The notes below the pieces were generated by a model, which worked only from the letters and a program-made list of their open reading frames with translations, ran no database searches and had not been told where the DNA came from. Shown here piece after piece: positions 33,935-42,633 of a DNA stretch of 64,000 bases. Position 1 is the first letter of the stretch. Every line of letters starts with the position of its first letter. A program made the position numbers and the translations under genes. Origin of the DNA: Microbispora sp. NBC_01189 (GTDB taxonomy: Bacteria > Actinomycetota > Actinomycetes > Streptosporangiales > Streptosporangiaceae); assembly GCF_036010665.1 (NCBI RefSeq), contig NZ_CP108581.1:4383501-4447500 (forward strand), written 5' to 3'.

Positions 33935-34947
33935 GCGGCGTAGGCGTCGATGTCCCTGAGCAGGGCCCGCTTGCCTGCGGCGTCGAGGAAGGACGCCCGG
34001 ACGGCCGTGCGGGTCAGGTCGGCGACGCCGTCGGCGTCCAGCGAGAGCAGTTCGGCCGCGACGGCGTACTCCCGGTTGAGATCGGTGCCGAACATGGGCG
34101 GGTCGTCGGTGTTGACCGTGACCGGCACCCCGGCCGCGACCAACGCGGGCAGCGGGTGCTCCGCCAGGTCCGGTACGGCCCCCGTCCGGACGTTGGAGGT
34201 GGGGCAGACGTCCAGCGTGATGTTGTGCTCGGCCAGGTGCTCCAGCAGCGCGGGATCCCGCACGCTGTGGATGCCGTGCTCGATCCGCTCCGCGCCGAGT
34301 TCCCGTACGGCGTCCCAGACGCACTGGGCGTCGGTGACCTCGCCGGCGTGCGGCACCGAATGGAGCCCGGCGGCGCGGGCCGCGGCGAAGTGCGGTGCGA
34401 ACCACTCCCTGGGCACGCCCGCTTCCGCGCCGCCGAGCCCGAAGCTGACCAGGCCGTCCGGCCGCTGGTCGAGCGCGATGGAAAGCGTCTCGTCAGCGGG
34501 CGGGCCCGGAATGCCGGGGATGTCGAAGCACCAGCGCAGCACGGTGCCGAAGTCCGCCTCGACCCGTCGCCTGGCGTCCTCGATCACCTCGCAGATCTCC
34601 TCGGGCGCGAACCCCCGGGCCAGATGGGAGTGCGGGGTGATGGTGACCTCGGCGTATCGCACCCGCTGGGCGGCCAGGTCGCCGCCGACGCCGTGGATGA
34701 GCGTCCACAGGTCCTCGGGCTTCCTGATGAGGTCCATGACCTGCAGATAGACCTGGAGGAAATGGGCGAAGTCGCGGAAGTCGTAGAACTTCTCCACCAG
34801 CGCGGGGTCGGCGGGCACGGGCGTCGAGCCTTCGTAGCGGGCCGCGAGGGCGGCCACGATGTGCGGTGACGCCGCGCCGACATGGTGAACGTGCAGCTCT
34901 GCCTTGGGCAGCCCGGCGATGAACCGGGTCAGTTCGGGGGAGATCAC
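33907..34947 (-). CDS. add: Adenosine deaminase family protein
   Basis: This is a 346-residue zinc-dependent deaminase of the amidohydrolase superfamily. Metal and catalytic residues are visible: KAELHVHHVG (HxH), HAGEV (third His with catalytic Glu) and VTVNTDDPPMFG (Asp). HGIHSVRD contributes the proton-relay His. It hydrolyses an adenine-type nucleoside to the hypoxanthine form plus ammonia. The HVHHVG start differs from classical adenosine deaminase (LHLHLEG); actinobacterial relatives include aminodeoxyfutalosine deaminases of menaquinone synthesis, so that alternative is open. GTG 34947 begins directly at the conserved N-terminus. Confidence 0.88.
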   Translation of the reverse strand: MISPELTRFIAGLPKAELHVHHVGAASPHIVAALAARYEGSTPVPADPALVEKFYDFRDFAHFLQVYLQVMDLIRKPEDLWTLIHGVGGDLAAQRVRYAEVTITPHSHLARGFAPEEICEVIEDARRRVEADFGTVLRWCFDIPGIPGPPADETLSIALDQRPDGLVSFGLGGAEAGVPREWFAPHFAAARAAGLHSVPHAGEVTDAQCVWDAVRELGAERIEHGIHSVRDPALLEHLAEHNITLDVCPTSNVRTGAVPDLAEHPLPALVAAGVPVTVNTDDPPMFGTDLNREYAVAAELLSLDADGVADLTRTAVRASFLDAAGKRALLRDIDAYAAQNSSAPLT

Positions 34948-35039
34948 GCCCCGACCGTAACAACCGCATGGAGGCCCGCTCCAAGCGATTTCGGGGTATC
35001 TCACACCACTTTGTCAGGATCGCGTTTTGGGGTTGCGGC

Positions 35040-36122
35040 TCATTGTCCCGCAGGTAGTTCGCTGAGGACGGCCGAGACCGTGCTCCTGGTGCCGTCCGGG
35101 TGCAGGATCTCGACCCGCGCGCTGTCTCCTGGCCGGAGCGTGGCCATGATCTGTGACAGCGCGGTGGCGGTGGGGGTCGCGGTGCCGTTGACCCGCACGA
35201 TCACGTCGCCGGGGCGGATGCCCGCCTTGTCCGCGCCGCCTCCGGGGGCCACCGAGCCGACCACGACGCCGATCGGGTCGCCGTTCGCGTCGACCGCGGT
35301 GCCGACCCGTACGCCGAGGGCGGCCCGGCGGGTGTTCACGACCCGGCCGTATCGAATGATCTGCTGGGCCACGTCGGTCGCGGTGTCGCTCGGGATCGCG
35401 AAGCCGAGGCCGGGCGCGGCGCCCTGCTCGGGATCGACGGCGGCCAGCGTCGGGATGCCGATGACCTGGCCGGACAGGTCGACCAGGGCGCCGCCGCTGT
35501 TGCCGGGGTTGATGGGCGCCGAGGTCTGCACGGCGTTGGTGATGGTCGCGGCCCCGCCACCGGCGTGCCGCTCGCCCGTCACGGTGCGGCCGAGGGCCGA
35601 CACGATGCCCTCGGTCACGCTGCCGGAGAAGCCGAGGGGGTTGCCCATGGCCAGCACGATCTGCCCGACCTTGAGATTCGAGGAGCGGCCGAACGTCGCG
35701 GGCGTCAGCCCGTCGGCGTCCTCCACGCGGATCATCGCGAGGTCGCCCGCCGGATAGCTGCTCACAAGCCGGGCCCTCCTGGACTTGCCGCCGGTCGCCA
35801 GCGTCACACGGAACTCCGTGGCATTGCCCACGACGTGGGCGTTCGTCAGGATGTGTCCCTCCTTGTCATAGATGATGCCGGAGCCCAGCGCCTGCCCGGT
35901 GGTGATCTGCACGGTCGACGGAAGAACCTTCTTGATGACCTGCTCGTAGGCCGACTCCAGCGCGACCGCCCGCGTGGGCACGAGCGGGGTGCTCGGCGTC
36001 GTCGTCCCCGCCGGGGGCGGGGTGGTCTCGACGCCGGGGGTCCGCGGCGCGCACCCTCCGATGACCAGCGCCGCCACGGCCGTGCCGGCGGCCGTACGGA
36101 GGGCCTTCCGTGTGAGCTGCAT
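35040..36122 (-). CDS. HtrA/DegQ-like trypsin-type serine protease with PDZ domain
   Basis: This is a 360-residue exported lipoprotein (LIGGC lipobox-like end of the signal near residue 24, Pro/Thr-rich linker to ~50). The protease domain has the triad His in HILTNAHVVG, Asp in YPAGDLAMIRV and Ser in INPGNSGGALVDL. A single C-terminal PDZ domain covers ~residues 255-355 (AALGVRVGTAVDANGDPIGV, GIRPGDVIVRVNGT). It is expected to degrade or refold damaged envelope proteins. It is monocistronic and divergent from the acyl-CoA dehydrogenase gene. Confidence 0.93.
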   Translation of the reverse strand: MQLTRKALRTAAGTAVAALVIGGCAPRTPGVETTPPPAGTTTPSTPLVPTRAVALESAYEQVIKKVLPSTVQITTGQALGSGIIYDKEGHILTNAHVVGNATEFRVTLATGGKSRRARLVSSYPAGDLAMIRVEDADGLTPATFGRSSNLKVGQIVLAMGNPLGFSGSVTEGIVSALGRTVTGERHAGGGAATITNAVQTSAPINPGNSGGALVDLSGQVIGIPTLAAVDPEQGAAPGLGFAIPSDTATDVAQQIIRYGRVVNTRRAALGVRVGTAVDANGDPIGVVVGSVAPGGGADKAGIRPGDVIVRVNGTATPTATALSQIMATLRPGDSARVEILHPDGTRSTVSAVLSELPAGQ

Positions 36123-36209
36123 AGCCCCTGTCTACCTGCGGCGATCGTGGTCGCAAGGCGGCGCGCCGCCGCGAGCGCAGGTCATGACCGGCCCCGGACC
36201 CGTCGGCGA

Positions 36210-36233
36210 ATATTCCTCTAGAATATGGTTCTA
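36210..36233. promoter_or_regulatory. Candidate operator upstream of the acyl-CoA dehydrogenase
   Basis: Two overlapping symmetric elements lie 26-49 bp before ATG 36259: ATATTC-N5-GAATAT (36210-36226) and TAGAA-TATGG-TTCTA (36219-36233). The second resembles the KstR site of sterol-degradation genes (TAGAAC-N2-GTTCTA) with one extra central base. Position and AT-richness fit a TetR-type operator over the promoter. Confidence 0.45.
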
Positions 36234-36258
36234 CGCGACGTCAGGGCTGGAGGATCAG

Positions 36259-38559
36259 ATGGCGATCGGGCTGAACGAGGAGCACGAGGCGCTCCGTGAG
36301 TCGGTGTCCGGATGGGCCGAGCGGGCCGTTCCCGCCGACGTCGTACGGCGAGTGGTCGGCGTCCTCGCCCAGCCGGGAGCACAGCCGGAAGCCCAGCCGG
36401 AAGCCCAGCCGGAAGCACAGCCGGGAGGCAGCGGCGCGGAGACAGGCGCAGAGGCAGGCGCAGAGGCAGGCGCAGGGGAGCGCCCAGCCTTCTGGCCTGC
36501 CCTCGCCGGCCAGGGACTGCTCGGGCTGCACCTGCCCGAGGAGTACGGCGGATCCGGGTACGGCCTGCTGGAAGCGGCGGTGGCGATCGAAGCCCTGTCG
36601 GAGCGGATGACGCCCGGCCCGATGGTGCCCACCATCCTCGCCAGTGCCGCCATCCTCGCCTCCGAAACGAAAGCGCGGGCGCATCTGCTGCCCGGGCTCG
36701 CGGACGGTTCCCTGATCGGCGCATTGGCCCTCAACAGCGAGATCAACAGCGAGCGTGAGGAGGGCGGGCTCACGATCACTGGAACCGCCGCGCACGTCCT
36801 CGGCGCGGGGACGGCCGACGTGCTGGTGCTCCCGGTGGCCACGGACACCGGGGAGGAGTGGGTGGCGATCGACGCCGTCCGGGCGACGGTCACGGGGGTC
36901 CGGCCGCTCGACCTCACCCGCGGCGTGGCCATGGTCGAGGTGTCCGGTCTCGAGGTGCCCGCCGAGCGCGTGCTGACCGGCCTGACCAGGAACGAGGTGC
37001 TCGCCGCGGCCGCGATCGTCCTCGGCGCGGACGCGGCGGGGGTGGCCGCCTGGTGCGTGGCCGCCGCGGCCGACTATGCGAAGGTGCGGGTGCAGTTCGG
37101 CCGGCCGATCGGCCAGTTCCAGGGCGTCAAGCACAAGATCTCCCGCATGCTGGTGGCGCTGGAGCAGGCCCGCGCCACGGTCTGGGACGCCACCCGGGCC
37201 GAAGGCGCGGAGCGCGACCACGCCGCCGCGATCGCGGCCGTCATGGCGCCCGACGCCGCCGTGCAGTGCGCCAGGGACGCGATCCAGACCTTCGGCGGCA
37301 TCGGCTACACCTTCGAACACGACGCGCACCTGTACTACCGCCGCGCGCTGACGATCCGCGCGCTGCTCGGCGCCTCCTCCGAGTGGTCCGATCGGGTGGC
37401 CGCGCTGGCGCTGAAGGGCGTCACCCGGGAGATGGAGATCGACCTGCCCGAGGAGTCGCGGCCGTTGCGCGCGGCGATCCGCGAGGAACTGGCCGGGATC
37501 GCCGCGCTGGAGGGCGCGGCGCAGAAGAGGGCCCTCGCGAAGGCCGGGTTCGTCATGCCGCATCTGCCCCGGCCCTGGGGACGCGCGGCCTCCCCGCTGG
37601 AGCAGGTGCTCATCCACCAGGAGGTCAGGGCGGCCGGGATCAGGCCGCCGCAGATGATCATCGGTGCGTGGGTAGTGCCGTCGCTGGTCACGTACGGCAC
37701 GCCGGAGCAGCAGGAGCGCTTCCTGCCGCCCACGCTGAGCGGTGAGCTCGTCTGGTGCCAGCTGTTCTCCGAGCCCGAGGCGGGCTCCGACCTCGCCTCG
37801 CTGCAGATGAAGGCGGAGAAGGTCGAGGGAGGCTGGCGGCTCGACGGCCAGAAGATCTGGACCTCGGTCGCGCACGTCGCCGAGTGGGGCATCTGCATCG
37901 CGAGGTCCGACACCTCCAGGCCCAAGCACGACGGCATCACCTACTTCCTGGTGGACATGAAGGCGCCCGGCGTCACCGTGCGGCCGCTGACCGAGATGAC
38001 CGGGGAGAACCTGTTCAACGAGGTGTTCCTCGACGACGTCTTCGTCCCCGACGGGATGGTCGTCGGCGAGGTGAACAACGGCTGGCGGGTGGCCAGGAAC
38101 ACGTTGTCGAACGAGCGGGTCAGTCTGTCGTCCGGCTCGGGCGGCACCGGGGCGTCGGTGCCCGACCTGCTCGGCCTGGTGGGCCGGCTCGGCCGCGAGC
38201 TCACCCCCGCCGAACGGCAGGGCCTCGCCGCGGTCGTCTGCGAGGCGCACTCCATCAACGCGCTGGCGCTGCGGGTGACCCTCAGACAGCTCGCCGGCGA
38301 GGAGCCGGGCGCCGACGCCTCGGTGCGCAAGCTGCTGTCCACCGCGCACGCCCAGCACGTGTCGGAGACGGCGGTCTCCCTGATCGGCCCGGCCGCCGTC
38401 ACCGCCGCCGACTGGAGGCTCGGCGACGCCGGCTGCTGGAACCGGGCCGTGCTCGCCACCCGCGCGATGACGATTTACGGTGGCACGACCGAGGTGCAGC
38501 TGAACATCATCGCCGAGCGCCTGCTCGGCCTGCCCCGCGACCCCGAGCCGGGCAGGTAG
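36259..38559 (+). CDS. Fused double-domain acyl-CoA dehydrogenase (FadE34-like)
   Basis: This 766-residue protein contains two acyl-CoA dehydrogenase modules. Module 1 (~residues 1-385) ends with FGGIGYTFEHDAHLYYRRAL. Module 2 (~390-766) has the FAD/substrate signatures WCQLFSEPEAGSDLASLQM, KIWTSVAHVAEWGICIARSD and the terminal YGGTTEVQLNIIAERLLGLP. Such fusions resemble FadE34-type enzymes acting on steroid side-chain or branched acyl-CoAs; the substrate here is unknown. Two Ala/Glu/Gln/Pro-rich tandem-repeat insertions (about residues 38-75) interrupt the N-terminal helix region. GGAGGATC precedes ATG 36259. Confidence 0.9.
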   Translation: MAIGLNEEHEALRESVSGWAERAVPADVVRRVVGVLAQPGAQPEAQPEAQPEAQPGGSGAETGAEAGAEAGAGERPAFWPALAGQGLLGLHLPEEYGGSGYGLLEAAVAIEALSERMTPGPMVPTILASAAILASETKARAHLLPGLADGSLIGALALNSEINSEREEGGLTITGTAAHVLGAGTADVLVLPVATDTGEEWVAIDAVRATVTGVRPLDLTRGVAMVEVSGLEVPAERVLTGLTRNEVLAAAAIVLGADAAGVAAWCVAAAADYAKVRVQFGRPIGQFQGVKHKISRMLVALEQARATVWDATRAEGAERDHAAAIAAVMAPDAAVQCARDAIQTFGGIGYTFEHDAHLYYRRALTIRALLGASSEWSDRVAALALKGVTREMEIDLPEESRPLRAAIREELAGIAALEGAAQKRALAKAGFVMPHLPRPWGRAASPLEQVLIHQEVRAAGIRPPQMIIGAWVVPSLVTYGTPEQQERFLPPTLSGELVWCQLFSEPEAGSDLASLQMKAEKVEGGWRLDGQKIWTSVAHVAEWGICIARSDTSRPKHDGITYFLVDMKAPGVTVRPLTEMTGENLFNEVFLDDVFVPDGMVVGEVNNGWRVARNTLSNERVSLSSGSGGTGASVPDLLGLVGRLGRELTPAERQGLAAVVCEAHSINALALRVTLRQLAGEEPGADASVRKLLSTAHAQHVSETAVSLIGPAAVTAADWRLGDAGCWNRAVLATRAMTIYGGTTEVQLNIIAERLLGLPRDPEPGR
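36370..36429 (+). repeat. 12-bp tandem repeat, five copies
   Basis: Degenerate copies of CAGCCGGAAGCC encode a QPEA-type repeat in the N-terminal part of the acyl-CoA dehydrogenase. A second 12-bp repeat, GCAGGCGCAGAG, follows at about 36441-36480 and encodes AGAE units. Confidence 0.9.
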
Positions 38560-38586
38560 CCGGCTCTGCCGTTGGAACTGGGTGAC

Positions 38587-40425
38587 ATGTCTTTCTGGGA
38601 CGCGGCCGGTCGCCGCTGGCCGATCTGGGGTGGGTTGCTGGTCGGCGTGCTCGCCCTCGGCCCGGCGCTCGGGCCCGGGTTCACACTGGCATACGACCTC
38701 GTGTTCGTCCCGACGCCGGTGTTCGGCGCGACTTCCTTCGGGCTGTCCGGCACGCTGCCCCGCGCCGTCCCCAGCGACGCGCTGGTCGCGGCGCTCGGCC
38801 TCGTCCTGCCCGGGGCGCTGGTCCAGAAGGCCGTCCTGCTGGGGATCTTCGTGCTGGCCTGCTGCGGGATGGCGGCCCTGACCGAGCGGTGGCCGCCCAC
38901 GGCGAGGGTGGCCGCCGCCGTGTTCTACACCTGGAACCCCTTCGTCGCCGAACGGCTGCTGCTCGGGCACTGGGCGCTGCTCCTGGGGTACGCGGGCCTG
39001 CCCTGGGCCGTACGCGCGGTGTCCGGCGGAGAGCGGGGGACAGAGCGGCGGGTGATCGTGCTGGCGCTGCTGCCGGCGGCGGCCGGCGGGTTCATGGCGA
39101 TGATCATCACGCTCCTGACCGCCGCGCCCGTCGCCGCGTACGCGCGCAACAAGACAGGTGACAGGTCACGCGACAGAACACTGCGCGTTTTCGCGGTGTC
39201 GTGGGTGGTGCTGAGTCTGCCCTGGCTGGTGCCGAGCCTGCTGCGGCCGGGCGGGGTGCCCGGCGACCCGGCCGGAGTCGACGCGTTCGCGGCCCGCGCG
39301 GACACGCCGTTCGGGGCGCTCGGTAGCCTCCTCGTGCTGTCCGGGATCTGGAACGCCGAGGCCGTGCCGCCGGGGTACGACGCGATGCTGCCGCAGGTCC
39401 TGCGCCTGGCGGCGGCCGTCGTGATGCTGGCGGGCTTCGCCCTCGGGAGAGGGGGCCCGGCACGGCCGGGTCTGGCGGTGGCGGCGGTGGCGGGCCTCAC
39501 GGTGGCCGCGCTGAGTGTCACCGAGCCGGGCCGGGCGGCCCTGCGGGTGCTGGTGACGCACTGGGCGGGGTTCGCCGTGCTCCGGGACGCCCAGCAGTAC
39601 GTGGCCCCGCTCGCGCTGGCGCAGGCGCTCGGCCTCGGAGCGGTTGCGGCCCGGTTACGCGGTGCGCCGTCGCGCGCGGTTGCAGGGGGTGCGGTAACAG
39701 CGAGTGTGGTGGCGGCGGGGGCGCCGCTGCTGCTGCTCCCCACGCTGGCCCTGGGCGGCATGGGCAGGCTCGCGGCGGTGCAGTATCCACGGGACTTCGA
39801 CGAGGTGCGCGCCCGGGTCGCGGCCGATCCCGTCCCGGGAGACGTGCTGCTGCTGCCGTGGGAGGCGTACCGCGCCTACGACTGGAACGGGGGACGCTCC
39901 GTGCTCGATCCGATGCCCCGATATCTGCCCCGGCGGGTCGTGTGGAACGACGCGGTGCGGGTGGGTGACAGCGCGGGAGACAACACGAGGGGGAGCGGGG
40001 GAGACGGCGCGGGAGACAGCGAGGGGGACACGGTGGTCGGCGCCGAGGACCCGCGTGCCCTGGCGCTGACTCCGCTGGTGCGGTCGGGGGCTCCGCTGAC
40101 CGAGGGGTTGCGGCGGGCCGGATTCCGCTTCGTCGTGCTCGACGGCGACCAGTCGAACTGGAACGAGTTCCACTTGCGGCTCCGGGGCGCCCGGCCCGTC
40201 TACACCGGCCGGTACGCCGCGCTGTACGCCATCGACGCCCCTGAGCCGACGCCTGAGCCGACGCCTGAGCCGACGACTGGGCAGGCACCTGCCGGGAGCC
40301 CGCCTGCCTACGCCGTTATCCTGGGCTGGTTTGTCGCTCTTTCGTATATCTACTTTAGGGTAAGAGAATCTGGTTCCAGTGTCGTCAAGCGTCGATCGTC
40401 AGGTGTCGACGAAACGGTCGAGTGA
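38587..40425 (+). CDS. Polytopic membrane protein, probable GT-C-type envelope enzyme
   Basis: This is a 612-residue protein with about ten to twelve membrane helices in the first ~400 residues (WGGLLVGVLALGPALGPGF; ALVQKAVLLGIFVLACCGMA). A soluble extracytoplasmic segment of ~180 residues follows (VPGDVLLLPWEAYRAYDWNG, FRFVVLDGDQSNWNEFHL), then a last helix (YAVILGWFVALSYIYFRV). Early loop residues YTWNPFVAERLLLGHWALLL are distinctive of actinobacterial homologues near AftD-like genes. Overall layout resembles GT-C lipid-linked sugar transferases, but no reaction can be assigned. It is the first gene of the envelope-glycan cluster; the next small gene begins 12 bp after its stop. Confidence 0.75.
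   Translation: MSFWDAAGRRWPIWGGLLVGVLALGPALGPGFTLAYDLVFVPTPVFGATSFGLSGTLPRAVPSDALVAALGLVLPGALVQKAVLLGIFVLACCGMAALTERWPPTARVAAAVFYTWNPFVAERLLLGHWALLLGYAGLPWAVRAVSGGERGTERRVIVLALLPAAAGGFMAMIITLLTAAPVAAYARNKTGDRSRDRTLRVFAVSWVVLSLPWLVPSLLRPGGVPGDPAGVDAFAARADTPFGALGSLLVLSGIWNAEAVPPGYDAMLPQVLRLAAAVVMLAGFALGRGGPARPGLAVAAVAGLTVAALSVTEPGRAALRVLVTHWAGFAVLRDAQQYVAPLALAQALGLGAVAARLRGAPSRAVAGGAVTASVVAAGAPLLLLPTLALGGMGRLAAVQYPRDFDEVRARVAADPVPGDVLLLPWEAYRAYDWNGGRSVLDPMPRYLPRRVVWNDAVRVGDSAGDNTRGSGGDGAGDSEGDTVVGAEDPRALALTPLVRSGAPLTEGLRRAGFRFVVLDGDQSNWNEFHLRLRGARPVYTGRYAALYAIDAPEPTPEPTPEPTTGQAPAGSPPAYAVILGWFVALSYIYFRVRESGSSVVKRRSSGVDETVE
40240..40275 (+). repeat. 12-bp tandem repeat, three copies
   Basis: Three perfect copies of CCTGAGCCGACG encode PEPT repeats between the extracytoplasmic domain and the last helix of the polytopic protein. 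Confidence 0.95.
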
Positions 40426-40436
40426 GGAGCCCTTCC

Positions 40437-40565
40437 ATGCGCGTGCTTCTGGCGGTGGCCGTTGGCGGTCTGCTCGCCGTGGGTGCCACGGTGGGCCTGG
40501 TCAATGTGGCCGACACGTCTCCGAGCCCGGTCAACAAGCCCCTGTACAACTACGGCAGCCGCTGA
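40437..40565 (+). CDS. DUF2613-like single-span membrane protein
   Basis: This is a 42-residue protein from ATG 40437 with GAGGAG about 7 nt upstream. One helix (VLLAVAVGGLLAVGATVGLV) is followed by a short extracellular tail ending in LYNYGSR. Length, single helix and the YGxR end match DUF2613 proteins, which in actinobacteria lie beside glycosyltransferase genes, often upstream of AftD. It is located 9 bp before the GT2 gene and probably forms a small accessory subunit of the envelope-glycan machinery. Confidence 0.7.
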   Translation: MRVLLAVAVGGLLAVGATVGLVNVADTSPSPVNKPLYNYGSR

Positions 40566-40573
40566 CCCCCGCC

Positions 40574-41389
40574 ATGCCCCCGCCGAAGGGCTCTCCCCTG
40601 CTGGAGATCGTGATTCCCGCCCGCAACGAGGAGGCGCGGATCGCCAAAGGGCTGTCGGAGCTGTGCGCGAAACTCGCCGCGCTGCCGTATCCCGCGCGGA
40701 TCGTCGTCGTGGACAACGCCAGCACGGACGCCACGCCGGACGTCGTGCGCGCGCTGCCCTCGCGTACGACGCCTATCCGGCTGATCCGCTGTGAGACGCG
40801 CGGCAAGGGGGCGGCGGTCCGGGCCGGGCTACTCGCCACCACCGCACCTCTCGTCGGGTTCTGCGACGTGGATATGGCCACCGACCTCTCCGCACTCGAC
40901 ACGGTGGTCCGGCTGCTCGTCGCCGGGCAGCCCGCGGTCATCGGCTCCCGCGCCGCGCCGGGCTCGGTCGTCGAGGCGCGGCACAGCCGGGTGCGCAGGC
41001 TGGGCGCCCGGGTCTTCCGCGCCCTGGCCCGCCGGGTCACCGGCCCGATCGGCGACACCCAGTGCGGGTTCAAGTTCTTCCACGGCGACCTCGCCCGCCG
41101 GGCCGCCCGGCGCCTGCGCACGACCGGGTTCGCCTTCGACGTGGAACTGCTGGCCCACGTGCACCTGCTCGGGGCCGGCGTACGGGAGATTCCGGTGACC
41201 TGGAGGGACGTCGGCGGCTCGACGTTCTCGTGCTGGCGGCACAGCTGGGGGGTCTTCCTGCAGATCGCGGTCATCTGGGTCAGGACGCGCTCCGGCGGCC
41301 GGGCGGCCCGTCCCCGCCTCGCCCTGGCCTCCACCCGCCCGTTCGCCGAACCCCTGTCACCCGATCACACGCCGCCCGTCACCGCCTGA
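40574..41389 (+). CDS. Family 2 glycosyltransferase (DPM1/Ppm-like)
   Basis: This is a 271-residue GT-A enzyme: LLEIVIPARNEEARIAKGL, VVVDNASTDATPD, and the metal-binding D-x-D in GFCDVDMATDLSALD. GDTQCGFKFFHGDLARRAA and REIPVTWRDVGGSTFS are typical of polyprenyl-phosphate sugar synthases. No C-terminal membrane helices are present. It probably makes a lipid-linked sugar donor (polyprenyl-phosphate mannose, glucose or similar) for the GT-C enzymes encoded next to it. Confidence 0.85.
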   Translation: MPPPKGSPLLEIVIPARNEEARIAKGLSELCAKLAALPYPARIVVVDNASTDATPDVVRALPSRTTPIRLIRCETRGKGAAVRAGLLATTAPLVGFCDVDMATDLSALDTVVRLLVAGQPAVIGSRAAPGSVVEARHSRVRRLGARVFRALARRVTGPIGDTQCGFKFFHGDLARRAARRLRTTGFAFDVELLAHVHLLGAGVREIPVTWRDVGGSTFSCWRHSWGVFLQIAVIWVRTRSGGRAARPRLALASTRPFAEPLSPDHTPPVTA

Positions 41390-41421
41390 GCCCTGCCGGA
41401 ACACCTCATGCCGATGAACAC

Positions 41422-42633
41422 GTGAACGGACCGAACGCCGTGCCGCCGCGACTGTCCGGCCTGCGCGTCGCCCTGGTCAACTGGCGTGATCCCTGGCACG
41501 AGCGGGCCGGGGGCGCCGAGGCGTACGCCTGGGAGATCGGCAGGCGGCTCGCGGAGTGGGGGGCGGACCTCACGTTCGTCACCGCGCGCGGACCCGGGCA
41601 GGCGGCCGCCGAGACCGTGGCGGGGGTCAGGATCGTCCGCGGTGGCGGCACCTTCACCGTGTACGCCCGCGCGGCGGCCTCGCTGTGGCGTCGCCGCCGC
41701 GCGTTCGACGTGGTGATCGACTGCCAGAACGGGATCCCGTTCTTCACCCCGCTGCTCGTGCCGCGGGAGGTGCGGGTGCTGTGCGTCGTCCACCACGTCC
41801 ACGACGCGCAGTTCGGCGTGCACTTCCCGGGCTGGCTCGCCCGGCTGGGCCGGTTCCTCGAAGGCCCGGTGGCCCGCCGGGTCTACCGGCGGCGCCTCTG
41901 CGTGGCGGTCTCCCCGTCCACCGTCGCGGCCATGCGGTGCAGGCTCGCCTGGACGGGGCCGATCACCGTCGTGCCCAACGGCGGGCACCCGCCCCGGCAG
42001 GCCCGTCACGAACGGACCGAGCGGCCCTCCCTCGTCTGCGTGGGGCGGATGGTGCCCCACAAGCGGATGGAACTCGTCGTCGGCCTCGCCGAGACGCTGC
42101 GCGCGGAATGGCCGGGTCTCACCGTCGACCTGGTCGGCCGCGGCCCCGAACTCGGACGCCTCACCGCCCTGGTGGCCGAGCGCGGGCTCACCCACGTCGT
42201 ACGGCTCCACGGGCACGTCCCGGAGGAGGAGAAGGAACGGCTCGTCGGCCGAGCTTGGGCGCATCTGTCCGCGTCCCAGGGCGAGGGCTGGGGGCTGAGC
42301 GTGCTGGAGGCGGCGGCGCTCGGCGTGCCGACCGTCGCCTTCGACGTCGACGGCCTGCGCGACGCCGTACGCGACGGGCGTACGGGCTGGCTGGCCGGGG
42401 AGAGCACGGGCGAGGGCACGGCGGAGGGCACGGCGGAGGGCACGGCGGAGGGCACGGGGGAGGGCCGGTCGCTCGCGAAGGTGACGTCGGAGGCGCTCAC
42501 GCTGCTGTCCGACCCCGCGCGGGCGGCCGAGACCGCGCGGGAGTGCCGCGCCTGGGCGGCCGGGTTCACCTGGGACCGCAGCGCCGCGATGTTCGCCGGG
42601 CTCCTTCCGGACGCGCCCCGGAAGGGCCGATGA
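41422..42633 (+). CDS. Family 4 glycosyltransferase
   Basis: This is a 403-residue GT-B retaining glycosyltransferase. The N-terminal domain has RDPWHERAGGAEAYAWEIGR (acceptor loop). The C-terminal donor domain has CVGRMVPHKRMELVVGLAE and the E-x7-E motif region ASQGEGWGLSVLEAAALGVP. A Gly/Glu/Thr/Ala low-complexity insertion encoded by a 12-bp repeat lies at ~330-347. GTG 41422 is the best available start, though without a clear ribosome binding site. The stop overlaps the AftD-like start (ATGA), so the two are coupled. Confidence 0.85.
   Translation: MNGPNAVPPRLSGLRVALVNWRDPWHERAGGAEAYAWEIGRRLAEWGADLTFVTARGPGQAAAETVAGVRIVRGGGTFTVYARAAASLWRRRRAFDVVIDCQNGIPFFTPLLVPREVRVLCVVHHVHDAQFGVHFPGWLARLGRFLEGPVARRVYRRRLCVAVSPSTVAAMRCRLAWTGPITVVPNGGHPPRQARHERTERPSLVCVGRMVPHKRMELVVGLAETLRAEWPGLTVDLVGRGPELGRLTALVAERGLTHVVRLHGHVPEEEKERLVGRAWAHLSASQGEGWGLSVLEAAALGVPTVAFDVDGLRDAVRDGRTGWLAGESTGEGTAEGTAEGTAEGTGEGRSLAKVTSEALTLLSDPARAAETARECRAWAAGFTWDRSAAMFAGLLPDAPRKGR
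42412..42459 (+). repeat. 12-bp tandem repeat, four copies
   Basis: Four copies of GAGGGCACGGCG (last one GAGGGCACGGGG) encode the EGTA repeat in the GT4 protein. Confidence 0.95.

Noticed and set aside
35974..36258. Upstream start giving a longer acyl-CoA dehydrogenase
   Set aside because: The extension would be antisense to the HtrA gene and its promoter. GGAGGATC precedes ATG 36259, where the family N-terminus begins.
36370..36480. Possible CRISPR-like array in the acyl-CoA dehydrogenase 5' region
   Set aside because: The repeats are contiguous 12-mers without spacers, lie in a coding frame and translate to QPEA/AGAE units.
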